A DNA stretch of 64,000 nucleotides from Kribbella italica (GCF_014205135.1 NZ_JACHMY010000001.1:1984001-2048000); one strand, 5' to 3'. Shown: positions 17,318 to 26,667, numbered from the stretch's first letter. Notes: generated from the sequence alone by a model not told the origin. Numbers and translations: made by a program.

Positions 17318-17976
17318 CGTTCTCCTACGGTGGTGAGCTCGACCTCGACCTCAGGTTCAGGGGTCTCAGATTCAGAGGTATGGCGCTTACGGCGCAGGTG
17401 CCGGACGACCTCGACCAGCAGGGTCACCGCGAGGGCCAGGCCGATGCCGAGTAGCACGCCCTTCAGGGGGTTGTCCTCGAAGGCCTTGCCGCCGATGTAG
17501 CCGACCAGGGAGCAGTAGATGCCCCAGCTGATCGCGGCCAGTCCGGCGAAGAAGGTGAACTTGCGGGCCGGGTAGCGGACGGCGCCCATGGTCAGCGTGA
17601 CGGCGGTTCGGCCGCCGGGGACGTAGCGGGCGACGACCAGGACCAGTCCGCCACGTTCGGCCAGGGCGGTACGTGCCCACTGGGTCATGGCGTGCCGCTT
17701 GGTGCCTGGCTTGGTCCTCTCGATCAGCCGGCCTCCGGCGCCCCGGCCGAGGAAGTACGAGACGTGGTCGCCGAGGAACGCACCCACTGCGGCGACCGCG
17801 ATCACGCCGTACAGGTTGGGCTCGCCGGTCGCCGCGAACACTCCGGCCGTGACGACCAGGGTCTCGCTGGGGATCGCCGGGAAGAACCCGTCGAGTGCCG
17901 CGAAGCCGAACAGGGCCAGGTAGATCCACCAGGAGGACATCAGCTCCTCGGTGAGGTGCAGGATCGCGTCGGTCAT
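17314..17976 (-). CDS. DedA-family membrane protein
   Basis: 220 residues. DedA/SNARE-associated hallmarks: IPSETLVVTAGVFAATGE, GAFLGDHVSYFLGRGAGG, and RYVPGGRTAVTLTMGAV, with four to five hydrophobic segments and a basic then acidic C-tail. DedA proteins are polytopic lipid scramblases or flippases involved in undecaprenyl-phosphate recycling and membrane-potential control. The ATG at 17976 shares one base with the ATPase stop (TGATG), with GAGG seven bases upstream; a GTG three bases earlier is the alternative. Unusually, it sits between the ATPase and permease of an ABC exporter. Confidence 0.88.
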   Translation of the reverse strand: MTDAILHLTEELMSSWWIYLALFGFAALDGFFPAIPSETLVVTAGVFAATGEPNLYGVIAVAAVGAFLGDHVSYFLGRGAGGRLIERTKPGTKRHAMTQWARTALAERGGLVLVVARYVPGGRTAVTLTMGAVRYPARKFTFFAGLAAISWGIYCSLVGYIGGKAFEDNPLKGVLLGIGLALAVTLLVEVVRHLRRKRHTSESETPEPEVEVELTTVGER

Positions 17977-18896
17977 CACGCCACCTCGGCAGCGACGCCG
18001 TACTGAACGCTGTCGGCGGTCAGCTCCATGTAGGCCTCTTCCAGCGACGCCTGCTTGGTGGACAGCTCGTGCACCCGTACGCCGAGCTCGTAGGCCAGGT
18101 CGCCGACCCGCTCGACCAGCAGGCCGCTCACGATGAGCTGGTCGGTCCTGGACTCGACCTGCTCGGCCTCAGCGGTCAGCCGGTCCCGCAGTACGGCGCG
18201 TGCGGCCGCGTCGGGGACCCGGACGTGCACGGTGGTCCGCGACGACCCGGCGATCACCTCGGCGATCGGCGCGTCGGCGATGAGCTTGCCGCGACCGATC
18301 ACCACGAGCTGGTCGGCGGTCAGCTGCATCTCGCTCATCAGGTGGCTGGACACGAACACGGTCCGGCCCTCCGCCGACAGCGAGCGCATCAGCTGGCGGA
18401 CCCAGCGCACGCCGTCCGGGTCGAGGCCGTTGACCGGCTCGTCGAACATCAGGATCTCCGGGTCGCCGAGCAGGGCGCCGGCGATACCGAGGCGCTGGCC
18501 CATCCCGAGCGAGAACTGCCCGGCGTGCTTGCCGCCGACCTCGTCGACCCCGACGATCCGCAGCACCTCGTCGACCCGGCTGGCCGGTACGCCGTTGCTG
18601 CGGGCCATCGCGACCAGGTGGTTGCGGGCCGACCGGCGGGGGTGCAGGGCTTTGGCGTCGAGCAGCGCGCCCACCTTGGCGAGCGGGATCGGCCAGTCGG
18701 CGTACGGGCGGCCGTCGACCAGCGCCTGGCCGGCGGTGGGGCGGTCGAGGCCGAGGATCATCCGCATCGTGGTGGACTTGCCGGCGCCGTTCGGGCCGAG
18801 GAAGCCCGTCACCCGGCCCGGCGAGATGGTCAGGTCGAGCGCGTCGACGGCGGTCGTTCCGCCGTAGCGCTTGGTGAGTCCTGCGAGGGTGATCAC
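17976..18896 (-). CDS. ABC exporter ATP-binding protein (BcrA/CcmA type)
   Basis: 306 residues. Walker [21 protein letters not shown], signature [19 protein letters not shown] (degenerate SGG), Walker [16 protein letters not shown] and switch His in VFVSSHLM. The C-terminal ~90 residues are the DUF4162-like domain of drug-export ATPases. The GTG at 18896 is preceded by GGAAGG, whereas the longer frame to 18965 is not supported. It drives the permease at 16514-17317 with DedA as third operon member. Confidence 0.9.
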   Translation of the reverse strand: MITLAGLTKRYGGTTAVDALDLTISPGRVTGFLGPNGAGKSTTMRMILGLDRPTAGQALVDGRPYADWPIPLAKVGALLDAKALHPRRSARNHLVAMARSNGVPASRVDEVLRIVGVDEVGGKHAGQFSLGMGQRLGIAGALLGDPEILMFDEPVNGLDPDGVRWVRQLMRSLSAEGRTVFVSSHLMSEMQLTADQLVVIGRGKLIADAPIAEVIAGSSRTTVHVRVPDAAARAVLRDRLTAEAEQVESRTDQLIVSGLLVERVGDLAYELGVRVHELSTKQASLEEAYMELTADSVQYGVAAEVA

Positions 18897-19064
18897 GGAT
18901 GCCCTTCCGGTTCCTGGAGTGTGGTTCAAACCTAGAAATCTCCGCGGGCGGGCACATCGGACCAACGGCTGGAGGGACCCCCGACTTTCGTCAGGTCCGG
19001 GCTACTACCGGGGGATCCCGGCAGGGCCTGTGGATGGCGTGTGAGGTGCGGGGAGCGAAGTCGA

Positions 19065-19070
19065 TACCAT
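19065..19070 (+). promoter_or_regulatory. thrS: Likely -10 box of thrS operon
   Basis: TACCAT at 19065-19070 would place transcription start near 19077, giving a 44-base leader for thrS. The -35 region is weak. The 224-base gap 18897-19120 contains no T-box stem and no obvious leader peptide, unlike the second ThrRS gene at 51297. Confidence 0.35.
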
Positions 19071-19120
19071 CACTGCGTGACCGGCATCCCGGCCGATCGC
19101 GCAGACCCGAGGAGAGCAAC

Positions 19121-21142
19121 GTGCCGGAAGTCAAGGTCCATCTGATCGGCGTCGAGGGCGAGGCTGAGCGGAGCGTGACCGAGACGACGACGATCGGGGA
19201 GCTGTTCGCCGAGCTGTTCGGCCAGGACCGCTCCGCCATCGCCGCTCGGGTCAACGGTGAGCTGCGGGACCTGTCCCGGGTCGTCGCCGACGGTGACGAG
19301 ATCGAGCCGGTCAGGGCCGGGTCGGACGACGGGCGCGCGATCATCCGGCACTCGACCGCGCACGTGCTGGCGCAGGCGGTGCAGGAGCTGTTCCCGGCGG
19401 CGAAGCTGGGCATCGGGCCGCCGGTGGAGAACGGCTTCTACTACGACTTCGACGTCCCGACTCCGTTCACCCCCGAGGACCTGGGGGCGCTGGAGAAGAA
19501 GATGCAGCAGATCATCAAGGAGCGGCAGCGGTTCGCCCGCCGGGTGGTCTCCGACGACGACGCGCGCACCGAGCTGGCCGCGGAGCCGTACAAGCTCGAG
19601 CTGATCGGGATCAAGGGCTCCGCGGCCGACGCCGCCGAGGGTGCCTCGGTCGAGGTCGGAGGCGGCGAGCTGACCATCTACGACAACGTCCGGCGCGACG
19701 ACAGCGTCGCCTGGAAGGACTTGTGCCGCGGGCCGCACGTGCCGGCGACCGGGTACCTGGGCAACTTCAAGCTGATGCGGACGGCGGCGGCGTACTGGCG
19801 GGGGAGCGAGAAGAACCCGCAGCTGCAGCGCATCTACGGCACGGCGTGGGAGTCGCGCGACGAGCTGAAGGCGTACCTGCACCGCCTGGAGGAGGCCGCC
19901 AAGCGCGACCACCGCAAGCTCGGGACCGAGCTGGACCTGTTCAGCTTCCCCGACGAAATCGGCTCCGGGCTGGCCGTGTTCCACCCCAAGGGCGGCGTGC
20001 TGCGCAAGGTGATGGAGGACTACTCCCGCCAGCGGCACGTCGAGGACGGCTACGAGTTCGTCTACTCGCCGCACATCACCAAGGCGCAGCTGTTCGAGAC
20101 CTCAGGCCACCTGGACTGGTACTCCGACGGCATGTACCCGCCGATGCACCTGGACGAGGAGCGCGGGCCGGACGGCGAGATCCGCAAGCAGGGCCAGGAC
20201 TACTACCTCAAGCCGATGAACTGCCCGATGCACAACCTGATCTTCGACGCCCGCGGCCGGTCGTACCGCGAGCTCCCGATGCGGCTGTTCGAGTTCGGCA
20301 CGGTGTACCGGCTGGAGAAGTCCGGCGTGATCCACGGGATGACGCGGGCCCGCGGCTTCACGCAGGACGACGCGCACATCTACTGCACCCGCGAGCAGAT
20401 GCGCGACGAGCTGAAGAACCTGCTCACCTTCGTGCTCGGGCTGCTGGCCGACTACGGCCTGGACGACTTCTACCTCGAGCTGTCGACGAAGAACCCGGAG
20501 AAGTTCGTCGGGTCCGACGAGGTCTGGGAAGAGGCGACCGAGACGCTGCGGGAGGTCGCCGAGTCGTCCGGCCTCGAGCTGGTGCCGGACCCGGGCGGCG
20601 CGGCGTTCTACGGGCCGAAGATCTCGGTCCAGGCGCGCGACGCGATCGGCCGGACCTGGCAGATGTCGACGATCCAGCTGGACTTCAACCTGCCGGAGCG
20701 CTTCGAGCTGGAGTACACGGCCCCCGACGGATCCCGGCAGCGGCCGGTGATGATCCACCGGGCGCTGTTCGGTTCGATCGAGCGGTTCGTCGCCGTCCTG
20801 ACCGAGCACTACGCCGGGGTCTTCCCGCCGTGGCTGGCGCCGGTCCAGGTGATCGGCATCCCGATCACCGACGGGCACGTCGACTACCTGTTCGAGGTCG
20901 CGCAGCAGCTCAAGGCGCAGGGGATCCGGATCGAGGTCGACGCTTCCGACGACCGGATGCAGAAGAAGATCCGCAACGCCCAGAAGGCCAAGGTGCCGTT
21001 CATGCTGATCGCCGGCGACGAGGACATGGCCGCGCGCTCGGTCTCGTTCCGCTACCGCGACGGCTCCCAGAAGAACGGCATCCCGATCGCCGACGCGATC
21101 ACCGAGATCGTCGAGTCGGTCCAGAAGCGCATCCAGGTATGA
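19121..21142 (+). CDS. thrS: Threonyl-tRNA synthetase (full length)
   Basis: 673 residues. Domain order: TGS (1-60), editing domain with [11 protein letters not shown] (zinc-type HxxxH) and CRGPHVP, catalytic class II core ([38 protein letters not shown]) and anticodon-binding domain ([14 protein letters not shown]). It charges tRNA-Thr and clears mischarged Ser. GAGGAGAG sets the GTG at 19121. First gene of the PIM locus; its stop overlaps the HIT gene start. A second, shorter ThrRS is at 51297, so this is the housekeeping copy. Confidence 0.97.
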   Translation: MPEVKVHLIGVEGEAERSVTETTTIGELFAELFGQDRSAIAARVNGELRDLSRVVADGDEIEPVRAGSDDGRAIIRHSTAHVLAQAVQELFPAAKLGIGPPVENGFYYDFDVPTPFTPEDLGALEKKMQQIIKERQRFARRVVSDDDARTELAAEPYKLELIGIKGSAADAAEGASVEVGGGELTIYDNVRRDDSVAWKDLCRGPHVPATGYLGNFKLMRTAAAYWRGSEKNPQLQRIYGTAWESRDELKAYLHRLEEAAKRDHRKLGTELDLFSFPDEIGSGLAVFHPKGGVLRKVMEDYSRQRHVEDGYEFVYSPHITKAQLFETSGHLDWYSDGMYPPMHLDEERGPDGEIRKQGQDYYLKPMNCPMHNLIFDARGRSYRELPMRLFEFGTVYRLEKSGVIHGMTRARGFTQDDAHIYCTREQMRDELKNLLTFVLGLLADYGLDDFYLELSTKNPEKFVGSDEVWEEATETLREVAESSGLELVPDPGGAAFYGPKISVQARDAIGRTWQMSTIQLDFNLPERFELEYTAPDGSRQRPVMIHRALFGSIERFVAVLTEHYAGVFPPWLAPVQVIGIPITDGHVDYLFEVAQQLKAQGIRIEVDASDDRMQKKIRNAQKAKVPFMLIAGDEDMAARSVSFRYRDGSQKNGIPIADAITEIVESVQKRIQV

Positions 21143-21714
21143 CGGACCAGCCGCCCGGTTCGCCGTACGAGCCCGAGGACGTGGTGCAGCAGGACGGAGT
21201 CGGCGACGCCGACCCGTTCCTGCGGCTGTGGACGCCGCACCGGATGGCGTACATCGCGGGGGAGAACAAGCCGACGAGCGACGCCGCCGGGTCTTGCCCG
21301 TTCTGCCGGATCCCGGCGCTGCCGGATGCGGACGGGCTGATCGTGCAGCGGGCCGAGGCGGCGTACGCCGTACTGAATCTGTATCCGTACAACCCAGGGC
21401 ACCTGATGGTCGTCCCGTACCGGCACGTCGCGGACTACACCGAGCTGACCCCTGCGGAGGTCGCCGACGTTGCTCGCCTCACGCAGGAGGCGATGGTCGC
21501 GGTCCGCGAGGTGTCGGCGGCGCACGGCTTCAACATCGGCATGAACCAGGGCGAGATCGCCGGCGCCGGCATCGCCGCCCACCTGCATCAGCACGTGGTC
21601 CCACGCTGGGGCGGCGACACGAACTTCATGCCGGTGATCGGCCAGACCAAGGTGCTGCCGCAGCTCCTGGCCGACACCCGGTCGCTGCTCGCGAAGAACT
21701 GGCCGACGGGCTAG
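21139..21714 (+). CDS. HIT-family phosphorylase/hydrolase (Ap4A phosphorylase type)
   Basis: 191 residues. CPFCRI zinc-like Cys pair, then [18 protein letters not shown] and the catalytic triad [13 protein letters not shown] (HxHxH). In mycobacteria the gene after thrS (Rv2613c) is an AP4A phosphorylase of this subfamily; here the start also overlaps thrS (ATGA), supporting orthology. It probably degrades dinucleotide polyphosphates made by aminoacyl-tRNA synthetases. Convergent with the lipoprotein at 21737. Confidence 0.9.
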   Translation: MTDQPPGSPYEPEDVVQQDGVGDADPFLRLWTPHRMAYIAGENKPTSDAAGSCPFCRIPALPDADGLIVQRAEAAYAVLNLYPYNPGHLMVVPYRHVADYTELTPAEVADVARLTQEAMVAVREVSAAHGFNIGMNQGEIAGAGIAAHLHQHVVPRWGGDTNFMPVIGQTKVLPQLLADTRSLLAKNWPTG

Positions 21715-21736
21715 ACCCGCGCGCCTCCGGAACGAC

Positions 21737-22693
21737 TCAGCGGAGGAAGAGCGGGAGGAGTGGCTCGACGATGTCGAGCAGGGACTCGAGCGGGATTTCG
21801 CGGGGCGGGTCGGTGAGGGCGCTGACGCGGACGACTCGTCGGCCTTTGCGGAAGACGAGTTCGCCCTGGTCGGGCAGGTAGTAGCCGGGGCGGCCGATCG
21901 GGGCCGGGCGGGGTGGGGGAGTCTGGCGCGCTTCCGGGATCGAGTCGGCGTGCAGGGACTCGACGATCGCGACCGTGGCCTCGGTGGTTCCCCAGATGCA
22001 GGTCAGCGCGCCGTTCATCCGGTAGTCGCGGCGGAGCTGGACCAGGACGCCGATGAACCGTTCGGCCATCGCGTTGGACACCTGGCACGCGGAATCGGAC
22101 TGGCGGGCCGGGCGGATCACCCGCGGTACGGCGTTGCGGACGGACACGGCGACCCGGAGGAGCTCGCCGTCGAGCAGTCCGGAGGTCGTCGTGACGCGGA
22201 CGATCCGCTGGGCGGCCTCGAAGACGATGCCGGTGCCGCTCGTCCGGGCGCCGGGACCGAGATCGCGGGCCGCGCCGCCGAGTTTCTCGGCCGGCTCGTA
22301 CATGCCGAGCGTGTTCGCGACACGTTCGAGAGTGCCGGGAGGCGCCGCGAGTGAGCTGACGCCGATGACCGCGGGCTGACCGCCGACGACGAGCGTGCAC
22401 AGGTCGAACGCGGGCAGGCCGCCGTCGTTCCAGCCGAACGGCTTGGCGATCCACTGGCTGCTCGGCCGCTTGACGAGATTGTCGGGGCCGGTCACCGCCG
22501 TACAGGCGTGGTTGCCGGGTTGGCCGACGGTGCCGTCGACGCCTTCGGGCTGGGGTGGGGCGATCACGGTCGGGATCGGGGCGACCGGCCGGGGTGGTTC
22601 GAGCGGCTTCTCGTTCGCCCGGTGCGCGACCGAGCACCCGGCGAGCAGCACCACGGACACGATCAGGCTGAGTACCGGTCGGGCTGTGGGCAT
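21737..22693 (-). CDS. Lipoprotein of unknown function inserted in PIM locus
   Basis: 318 residues. Signal peptide with lipobox LLAGC (acylated Cys at 20), a Pro-rich linker, and two similar-looking halves each with a Cys pair region (GNHACTAVTG ... FDLCTLVV and DSACQVSNAMA ... GALTCIWG). This DUF3558-like layout is common in actinobacterial cell-envelope lipoproteins, but I do not recognise the family with certainty. It sits on the opposite strand between HIT and pgsA, genes that adjoin in mycobacteria. It is divergent from pgsA with 149 bases between. Confidence 0.7.
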   Translation of the reverse strand: MPTARPVLSLIVSVVLLAGCSVAHRANEKPLEPPRPVAPIPTVIAPPQPEGVDGTVGQPGNHACTAVTGPDNLVKRPSSQWIAKPFGWNDGGLPAFDLCTLVVGGQPAVIGVSSLAAPPGTLERVANTLGMYEPAEKLGGAARDLGPGARTSGTGIVFEAAQRIVRVTTTSGLLDGELLRVAVSVRNAVPRVIRPARQSDSACQVSNAMAERFIGVLVQLRRDYRMNGALTCIWGTTEATVAIVESLHADSIPEARQTPPPRPAPIGRPGYYLPDQGELVFRKGRRVVRVSALTDPPREIPLESLLDIVEPLLPLFLR

Positions 22694-22827
22694 GGAGGCC
22701 TCCGCAGCCGGGGACGAGGCCGGCTGAGCCCATGGTGCGCCTCCGCGGTGGGGGTTCGCCAGTGCTGCCGGAGCGGCTGAATCCGGTCCCGGGGTGTTCC
22801 TGTCACCCGATGGTGTTCGGGCTGGAC

Positions 22828-22833
22828 TACGAT
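22828..22833 (+). promoter_or_regulatory. pgsA: Possible -10 box for pgsA
   Basis: TACGAT lies nine bases before the pgsA ATG, and no ribosome site precedes that ATG. Together these suggest a leaderless or nearly leaderless message. The 149-base gap otherwise shows no structure. Confidence 0.35.
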
Positions 22834-22842
22834 CGCGTCGCC

Positions 22843-24057
22843 ATGCTTAACAGATTCCGGCAGTTCTGGACCAAGGTGATCTCGCCGATCGCCAACCTTC
22901 TGCTGCGGCTCGGGGTGAGCCCGGACGCGGTCACCCTGGTCGGCACCATCGGCGTGTGCGCGGGCGCGCTGGTGTTCTTCCCGCGCGGCCACATCTGGCT
23001 GGGCGCCGTGGTGATCACGCTGTTCGTGTTCTCCGACCTGATCGACGGCTACATGGCCCGCACGTCGGGCACGTCGTCGAAGTGGGGCTCCTACCTGGAC
23101 TCCACCCTCGACCGGCTCGGCGACGGCGCCATCTTCGGTGGGCTGGTCCTGTTCTACGCCAACTCCGAGGCCGGCGACTCGACACTGATGGCGGCCGTGA
23201 CGCTGTGGGCGCTGGTGATGGGCGCGACGACGTCGTACGCGCGGGCCAAGGCCGAAAGCCTCGGCCTGCACGCCAGCGGCGGCCTCGCCGAGCGCTCCGA
23301 CCGACTGGTCGCGGTCCTCGTCGTCGGCTTCTTCTCCGACGCCCTGAACCTGCCGATCCTGCTGAAGATCATCCTGTGGGCACTGGCCATCGCCAGCACG
23401 ATCACCGTCGTCCAACGCACCCTCTCAGTCCGCAAACAGGTCCTCGCCGACCCAGCCAACGCGGGCCTGGGTACGCCGAACACGGCGGCCGCCGGTACGC
23501 CGGGGGCCGCAGGCGCCGGTACGCCGGGTGCCGGGCCTGCCGGAGCCGGCACGCCGGGTGCCACGGCCGCCGGTACGCCGGGCGCCGGGCCCGCGGGAGC
23601 CGGTACGCCGGGTGCCACGGCCGCCGGTACGCCGGGCGCCGGGCCCGCGGGAGCCGGTACGCCGGGTGCCAGGGCTGCGGGTGCCGGTACGCCGGGCGCG
23701 GCCGCTGCTGGGTCGGAGAACCCGACGGGCTCAGGCACGGGCGCCTCGGCCGGTGGGCCAGGAGCGAGCAGTCCCGGCGAGGGCACTCCGGGAGCAAGCG
23801 CGCCGGAGGCTGGCGCGGGTGGCCACTCCCCGGCGGGCGGAACGGGCAACCCCGCGGGCGGCATGGGCAGCCCCGCGGGTGGAGGCAGCAGCCCTGCAGG
23901 CGGCATTGGCGGCTCCGCGGGCGGTCCGACGGGTGGAGGCGGCAGCCCGGCGGGCGGCACGGGCGGTCCGGAGGGTGGAGCGGGTGCTCCCGGTGGGGCG
24001 GCTCCTGGGGCTGGGCCGGAGCGGCCTGAGCAGCCCGGTTCTTCGTCGAGTCGGTGA
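22843..24057 (+). CDS. pgsA: Phosphatidylinositol-phosphate synthase with low-complexity tail
   Basis: 404 residues. Residues 1-205 are a CDP-alcohol phosphotransferase with the full signature D-x2-DG-x2-AR-x8-G-x3-D-x3-D in DLIDGYMARTSGT and SKWGSYLDSTLDRLGDG, plus six hydrophobic segments. In the mycobacterial locus the equivalent makes phosphatidylinositol phosphate from CDP-diacylglycerol and inositol-phosphate. The last ~195 residues are Gly/Ala/Pro/Thr repeats (GTPGA units), absent from typical family members of ~210-230 residues. Start ATG lacks a ribosome site (probably leaderless). Next gene PatA-like begins 3 bases later. Confidence 0.88.
   Translation: MLNRFRQFWTKVISPIANLLLRLGVSPDAVTLVGTIGVCAGALVFFPRGHIWLGAVVITLFVFSDLIDGYMARTSGTSSKWGSYLDSTLDRLGDGAIFGGLVLFYANSEAGDSTLMAAVTLWALVMGATTSYARAKAESLGLHASGGLAERSDRLVAVLVVGFFSDALNLPILLKIILWALAIASTITVVQRTLSVRKQVLADPANAGLGTPNTAAAGTPGAAGAGTPGAGPAGAGTPGATAAGTPGAGPAGAGTPGATAAGTPGAGPAGAGTPGARAAGAGTPGAAAAGSENPTGSGTGASAGGPGASSPGEGTPGASAPEAGAGGHSPAGGTGNPAGGMGSPAGGGSSPAGGIGGSAGGPTGGGGSPAGGTGGPEGGAGAPGGAAPGAGPERPEQPGSSSSR
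23469..23708 (+). repeat. 54-bp tandem repeat inside pgsA
   Basis: A 54-base unit (18 residues, two GTPGA cores) starts at 23551, 23605 and 23659, with half units on both sides. Near-identity between units points to recent slippage. GTACGCCGGG is the nucleotide core. Confidence 0.85.
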
Positions 24058-24060
24058 GTC

Positions 24061-24927
24061 GTGGACGGGGTGCGCCAGCGGGCGGTTGACCTGGCTTTCG
24101 CGTTGGCTTGGGCTCTGGTTCGGCGCCTGCCGGAGTCGGTGGTGACGTGGGTGTTCACGCGGGTCGCCGACTTCGTCGTACGGCGGGACGGCGGCGGCGT
24201 ACGACGCCTGCGCGGCAACCTGGCGGTCGTCCGGCCCGATGCGTCAGCTGACGAGCTCGACGGTCTCGTCAGCGCCGGGATGCGGTCGTACCTGCGCTAC
24301 TGGCAGGAGGCGTTCCGGCTGCCTGAGTGGTCCGACGAGCGGATCGTCGGTCGGGTTCGCACGGTCAACGAGGAACGTCTCCGCGACGCGCACGCTGCCG
24401 GCAAGGGCGTCATCTGCGCGCTCCCGCATCTCGCGAACTACGACCACGCCGGCGCCTGGGCGGGCCGGACCGGTATGCCGGTGTCGACCGTCGCCGAGCG
24501 GTTGAAGCCGGAGTCGCTGTTCGACCGGTTCGTCGCGTACCGGGCGAAGCTCGGCATGGAGGTGCTTCCGCTGACCGGCAGCGACGAGCACGTGTTCGGC
24601 GTACTGGCCGAGCGTCTTCGCGCGGGTGGGTTCGTCTGCCTGGTCGCCGATCGGGATCTGTCGGAGCGCGGCGTGCCCGTCGAGTTCTTCGGCCGCAAGT
24701 CCCGGATGCCCGCGGGGCCTGCCGCGCTGAGCGTCCGGACCGGCGCACCGCTGATCCCCGCGACGCTCCACTACGACGGCCCCGACCTCGTGATCACCTT
24801 CCACCCGCCGATCCCGCGCGACGGCGGTCCAGCCGCGATGACCCAGCGCTGCGCCGACGCGTTCGCCGAGGGCATCGCCGCACACCCGCAGGACTGGCAC
24901 ATGCTGCAACGCATCTTCGTGGACTGA
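24061..24927 (+). CDS. patA: Phosphatidylinositol mannoside acyltransferase (LpxL/HtrB family)
   Basis: 288 residues. Lysophospholipid acyltransferase family: catalytic HxxxxD as HLANYD (about residues 123-128), preceded by GKGVICALP, plus LVADRDL and the FFGRKSRMPAGPAALSVRTG region that shapes the acyl pocket. In mycobacteria PatA (Rv2611c), in the same position between pgsA and pimA, transfers palmitate to the mannose of PIM. GTG start three bases after pgsA; no strong ribosome site, likely translationally coupled. Symbol assigned from synteny and motif. Confidence 0.85.
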   Translation: MDGVRQRAVDLAFALAWALVRRLPESVVTWVFTRVADFVVRRDGGGVRRLRGNLAVVRPDASADELDGLVSAGMRSYLRYWQEAFRLPEWSDERIVGRVRTVNEERLRDAHAAGKGVICALPHLANYDHAGAWAGRTGMPVSTVAERLKPESLFDRFVAYRAKLGMEVLPLTGSDEHVFGVLAERLRAGGFVCLVADRDLSERGVPVEFFGRKSRMPAGPAALSVRTGAPLIPATLHYDGPDLVITFHPPIPRDGGPAAMTQRCADAFAEGIAAHPQDWHMLQRIFVD

Positions 24928-24954
24928 CCGGACCCGCACGATGCTCACGCTCCC

Positions 24955-25044
24955 CGCCGACGTCCGTCCCGCCACCGCCTGTCCCGCCAAGGTCCGTCCC
25001 GCCGACGTCCGTCGCGCCAGCGCTCGTCATGCCGCCGCCCGTCC
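24955..25044 (+). repeat. 15-bp tandem repeat between patA and pimA
   Basis: Six imperfect 15-base units of the form CGCCxxCGTCCGTCC begin at 24955, 24970, 24985, 25000, 25015 and 25030. The period is a multiple of three and one frame reads pentapeptides ending in Val (PPTSV, PPRSV), but that frame belongs to neither gene. Probably non-coding slippage product. Confidence 0.75.
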
Positions 25045-25068
25045 CGCCGGCGGCTCGGAGGGCCTGTC

Positions 25069-26163
25069 GTGAGGATCGGCATCGTCTGCCCCTACTCCCT
25101 CGGCACGCCGGGCGGCGTCCAGAACCACGTCCGCGATCTCGCCGAAGCGCTGCTCGCCCGTGGTCACCAGGTCTCGGTCCTCGCCCCGGTCGACGACGAC
25201 CAAGCACCGCCGTACGTCGTCTCGGCCGGTCACGCCGTCGGCGTCCCCTACAACGGTTCCGTCGCCCGCGTCACCTTCGGCCCACGCACAGCGGCGCGGG
25301 TCCGGAACTGGCTCGCCGACGGCCACTTCGACGTCGTCCACGTGCACGAACCGACTACCCCCAGCGCCTCGATCCTCGCGCTGTGGGCCGGTGACGGTCC
25401 GTTCGTCGCGACGTTCCACACCTGGCAGGTCCGCTCTCGCGCGATGAGTGCCGCGTCCGGGCTGCTCCGGCCGGCGCTGGAGAAGCTCGACGCGCGGATC
25501 GCGGTGTCGGAGAACGCCCGCTCGATGATGGTCCAGCACATCGGCGGCGAGGCGGTGGTGATCCCCAACGGCCTGTACGTCGACCGCTTCGCGGGCCGCG
25601 TCCGGCCCGAGTGGCGCGGCGACGACGGCACGATCAGCTTCATCGGCCGGATGGACGAACCGCGCAAGGGCCTGGCCGTTCTGCTCGCCGCGGTCCCCGC
25701 GCTCGTGACCCAGCGGCGCGGGCTGAAGGTGCTGATCGCCGGGACCGGTCAGGGCGAGGAGGCGCGGCGCTCTCTGCCGCCGTACTGCCGCGACAACGTG
25801 CTCTTCCTCGGCGCGATCGACGACGAGGCGCGTGCGGACATGCTGGCCGGGTCGGACCTGTTCGTCGCGCCGCACCTCGGCGGCGAGAGCTTCGGGATCG
25901 TCCTGCTGGAGGCGATGGCCGCGGGCGCACCGGTCGTGGCCAGCGACTTCACCGCCTTCCACCAGGTCCTGGACGGCGGCCGTCTCGGCGAGCTCTTCGA
26001 GCCGGGGTCGCCGGACGCGCTCGTCGCCACCTGCCTGCGCCTGCTCGCGTCGCCCGACGAACGCGACAAGCTCCGTGAGGCCGGCCTGACCGCCGTACGC
26101 CGGTACGACTGGTCGACCCTCACCGACGAGATCCTCGCGGTCTACGAGCTGGTCGCGAGGTAG
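25069..26163 (+). CDS. pimA: Phosphatidylinositol alpha-mannosyltransferase (GT4)
   Basis: 364 residues. GT-B fold GT4: GTPGGVQNHVRDLAEALLAR (acceptor loop), VVHVHEPTTP, HTWQVRSRAM, donor site GRMDEPRKGL and ESFGIVLLEAMAAGAPVVAS. These match PimA, which adds the first mannose from GDP-mannose to phosphatidylinositol on the inner membrane leaflet. GGAGGG seven bases before the GTG fixes the start. Last gene of the PIM operon. Its final 36 bases are imperfectly repeated twice downstream. Confidence 0.93.
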   Translation: MRIGIVCPYSLGTPGGVQNHVRDLAEALLARGHQVSVLAPVDDDQAPPYVVSAGHAVGVPYNGSVARVTFGPRTAARVRNWLADGHFDVVHVHEPTTPSASILALWAGDGPFVATFHTWQVRSRAMSAASGLLRPALEKLDARIAVSENARSMMVQHIGGEAVVIPNGLYVDRFAGRVRPEWRGDDGTISFIGRMDEPRKGLAVLLAAVPALVTQRRGLKVLIAGTGQGEEARRSLPPYCRDNVLFLGAIDDEARADMLAGSDLFVAPHLGGESFGIVLLEAMAAGAPVVASDFTAFHQVLDGGRLGELFEPGSPDALVATCLRLLASPDERDKLREAGLTAVRRYDWSTLTDEILAVYELVAR

Positions 26164-26236
26164 CCGAGTTCCTCGCCGTCCACGAGCTCGTCGCGCACCA
26201 GCCCCGTTCCTCGCCGGCTACGAGCTGGTCCTGCCG
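26128..26236 (+). repeat. 38-bp tandem triplication of the pimA 3' end
   Basis: Three imperfect units with period 38 start at 26128, 26166 and 26204. Unit 1 codes the last residues of PimA, unit 2 is intergenic, unit 3 runs into the 3' end of the convergent VOC gene. Core CCTCGCCG-N6-ACGAGCT. Period is not a multiple of three, so later units are not extra coding sequence. Confidence 0.7.
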
Positions 26237-26667
26237 TAGTCGGCCAGGCCGACGAAGGTCCCGGCGGGACCGCGCAGGTAGCACAGCCGGATGGTGTCCT
26301 CGTACACCGCGATCTCCCCGACGAGCTCACCGCCGTGGGCGCGCAGGCGCTCGACTACGTCCTCGATGCCCTCGACGCGGAACATCACCCGGTGCATGCC
26401 GACGATGTTGTGCGGCGGGTTCTCCGGTGTCGCGGGCAGCGCCGCGGGATTGAGGTACTGCGCCAGCTCGAGCCGGCCGGAGCCGTCCGGCGCCCGCATC
26501 ATCGCGATCGCGCACCGGACGCCGTCGAGTCCGACGGACTGGTCGGCGAAAGGTCCGCTGACCTCCGCCTTGCCCTCCAGCTCCAGCCCGAGCTCGGCGA
26601 AGAAGGCGACGGCTGCGTCCAGGTCGTCGACGACGATGCCGACGTTGTCCATGCCCTGAAGCGTCAA
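26218..26667 (-). CDS. VOC/glyoxalase-superfamily protein
   Basis: 149 residues with paired beta-alpha-beta-beta-beta modules: MDNVGIVVDDLDAAVAFFAE, RLELAQYLNP, GMHRVMFRVEGIEDVVERL and DTIRLCYLRGPAGTFVGLAD. Metal-site candidates are His of the second module, Glu of RLELAQ and other acids, fitting glyoxalase I or dioxygenase-like folds. AAGGAG lies seven bases before a TTG at 26667, which I prefer over the ATG six codons in. Substrate unknown. Convergent with pimA. Confidence 0.82.
   Translation of the reverse strand: MTLQGMDNVGIVVDDLDAAVAFFAELGLELEGKAEVSGPFADQSVGLDGVRCAIAMMRAPDGSGRLELAQYLNPAALPATPENPPHNIVGMHRVMFRVEGIEDVVERLRAHGGELVGEIAVYEDTIRLCYLRGPAGTFVGLADYGRTSS

Noticed and set aside
18897..19120. 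T-box or leader peptide upstream of full-length thrS
   Set aside because: No specifier loop, no T-box consensus, no Thr run and no terminator could be found; only a possible -10 box.
24927..25069. Pentapeptide-repeat tail continuing the acyltransferase
   Set aside because: It would need a frameshift past a normal stop; PatA ends at the expected length and PimA begins with its own ribosome site.
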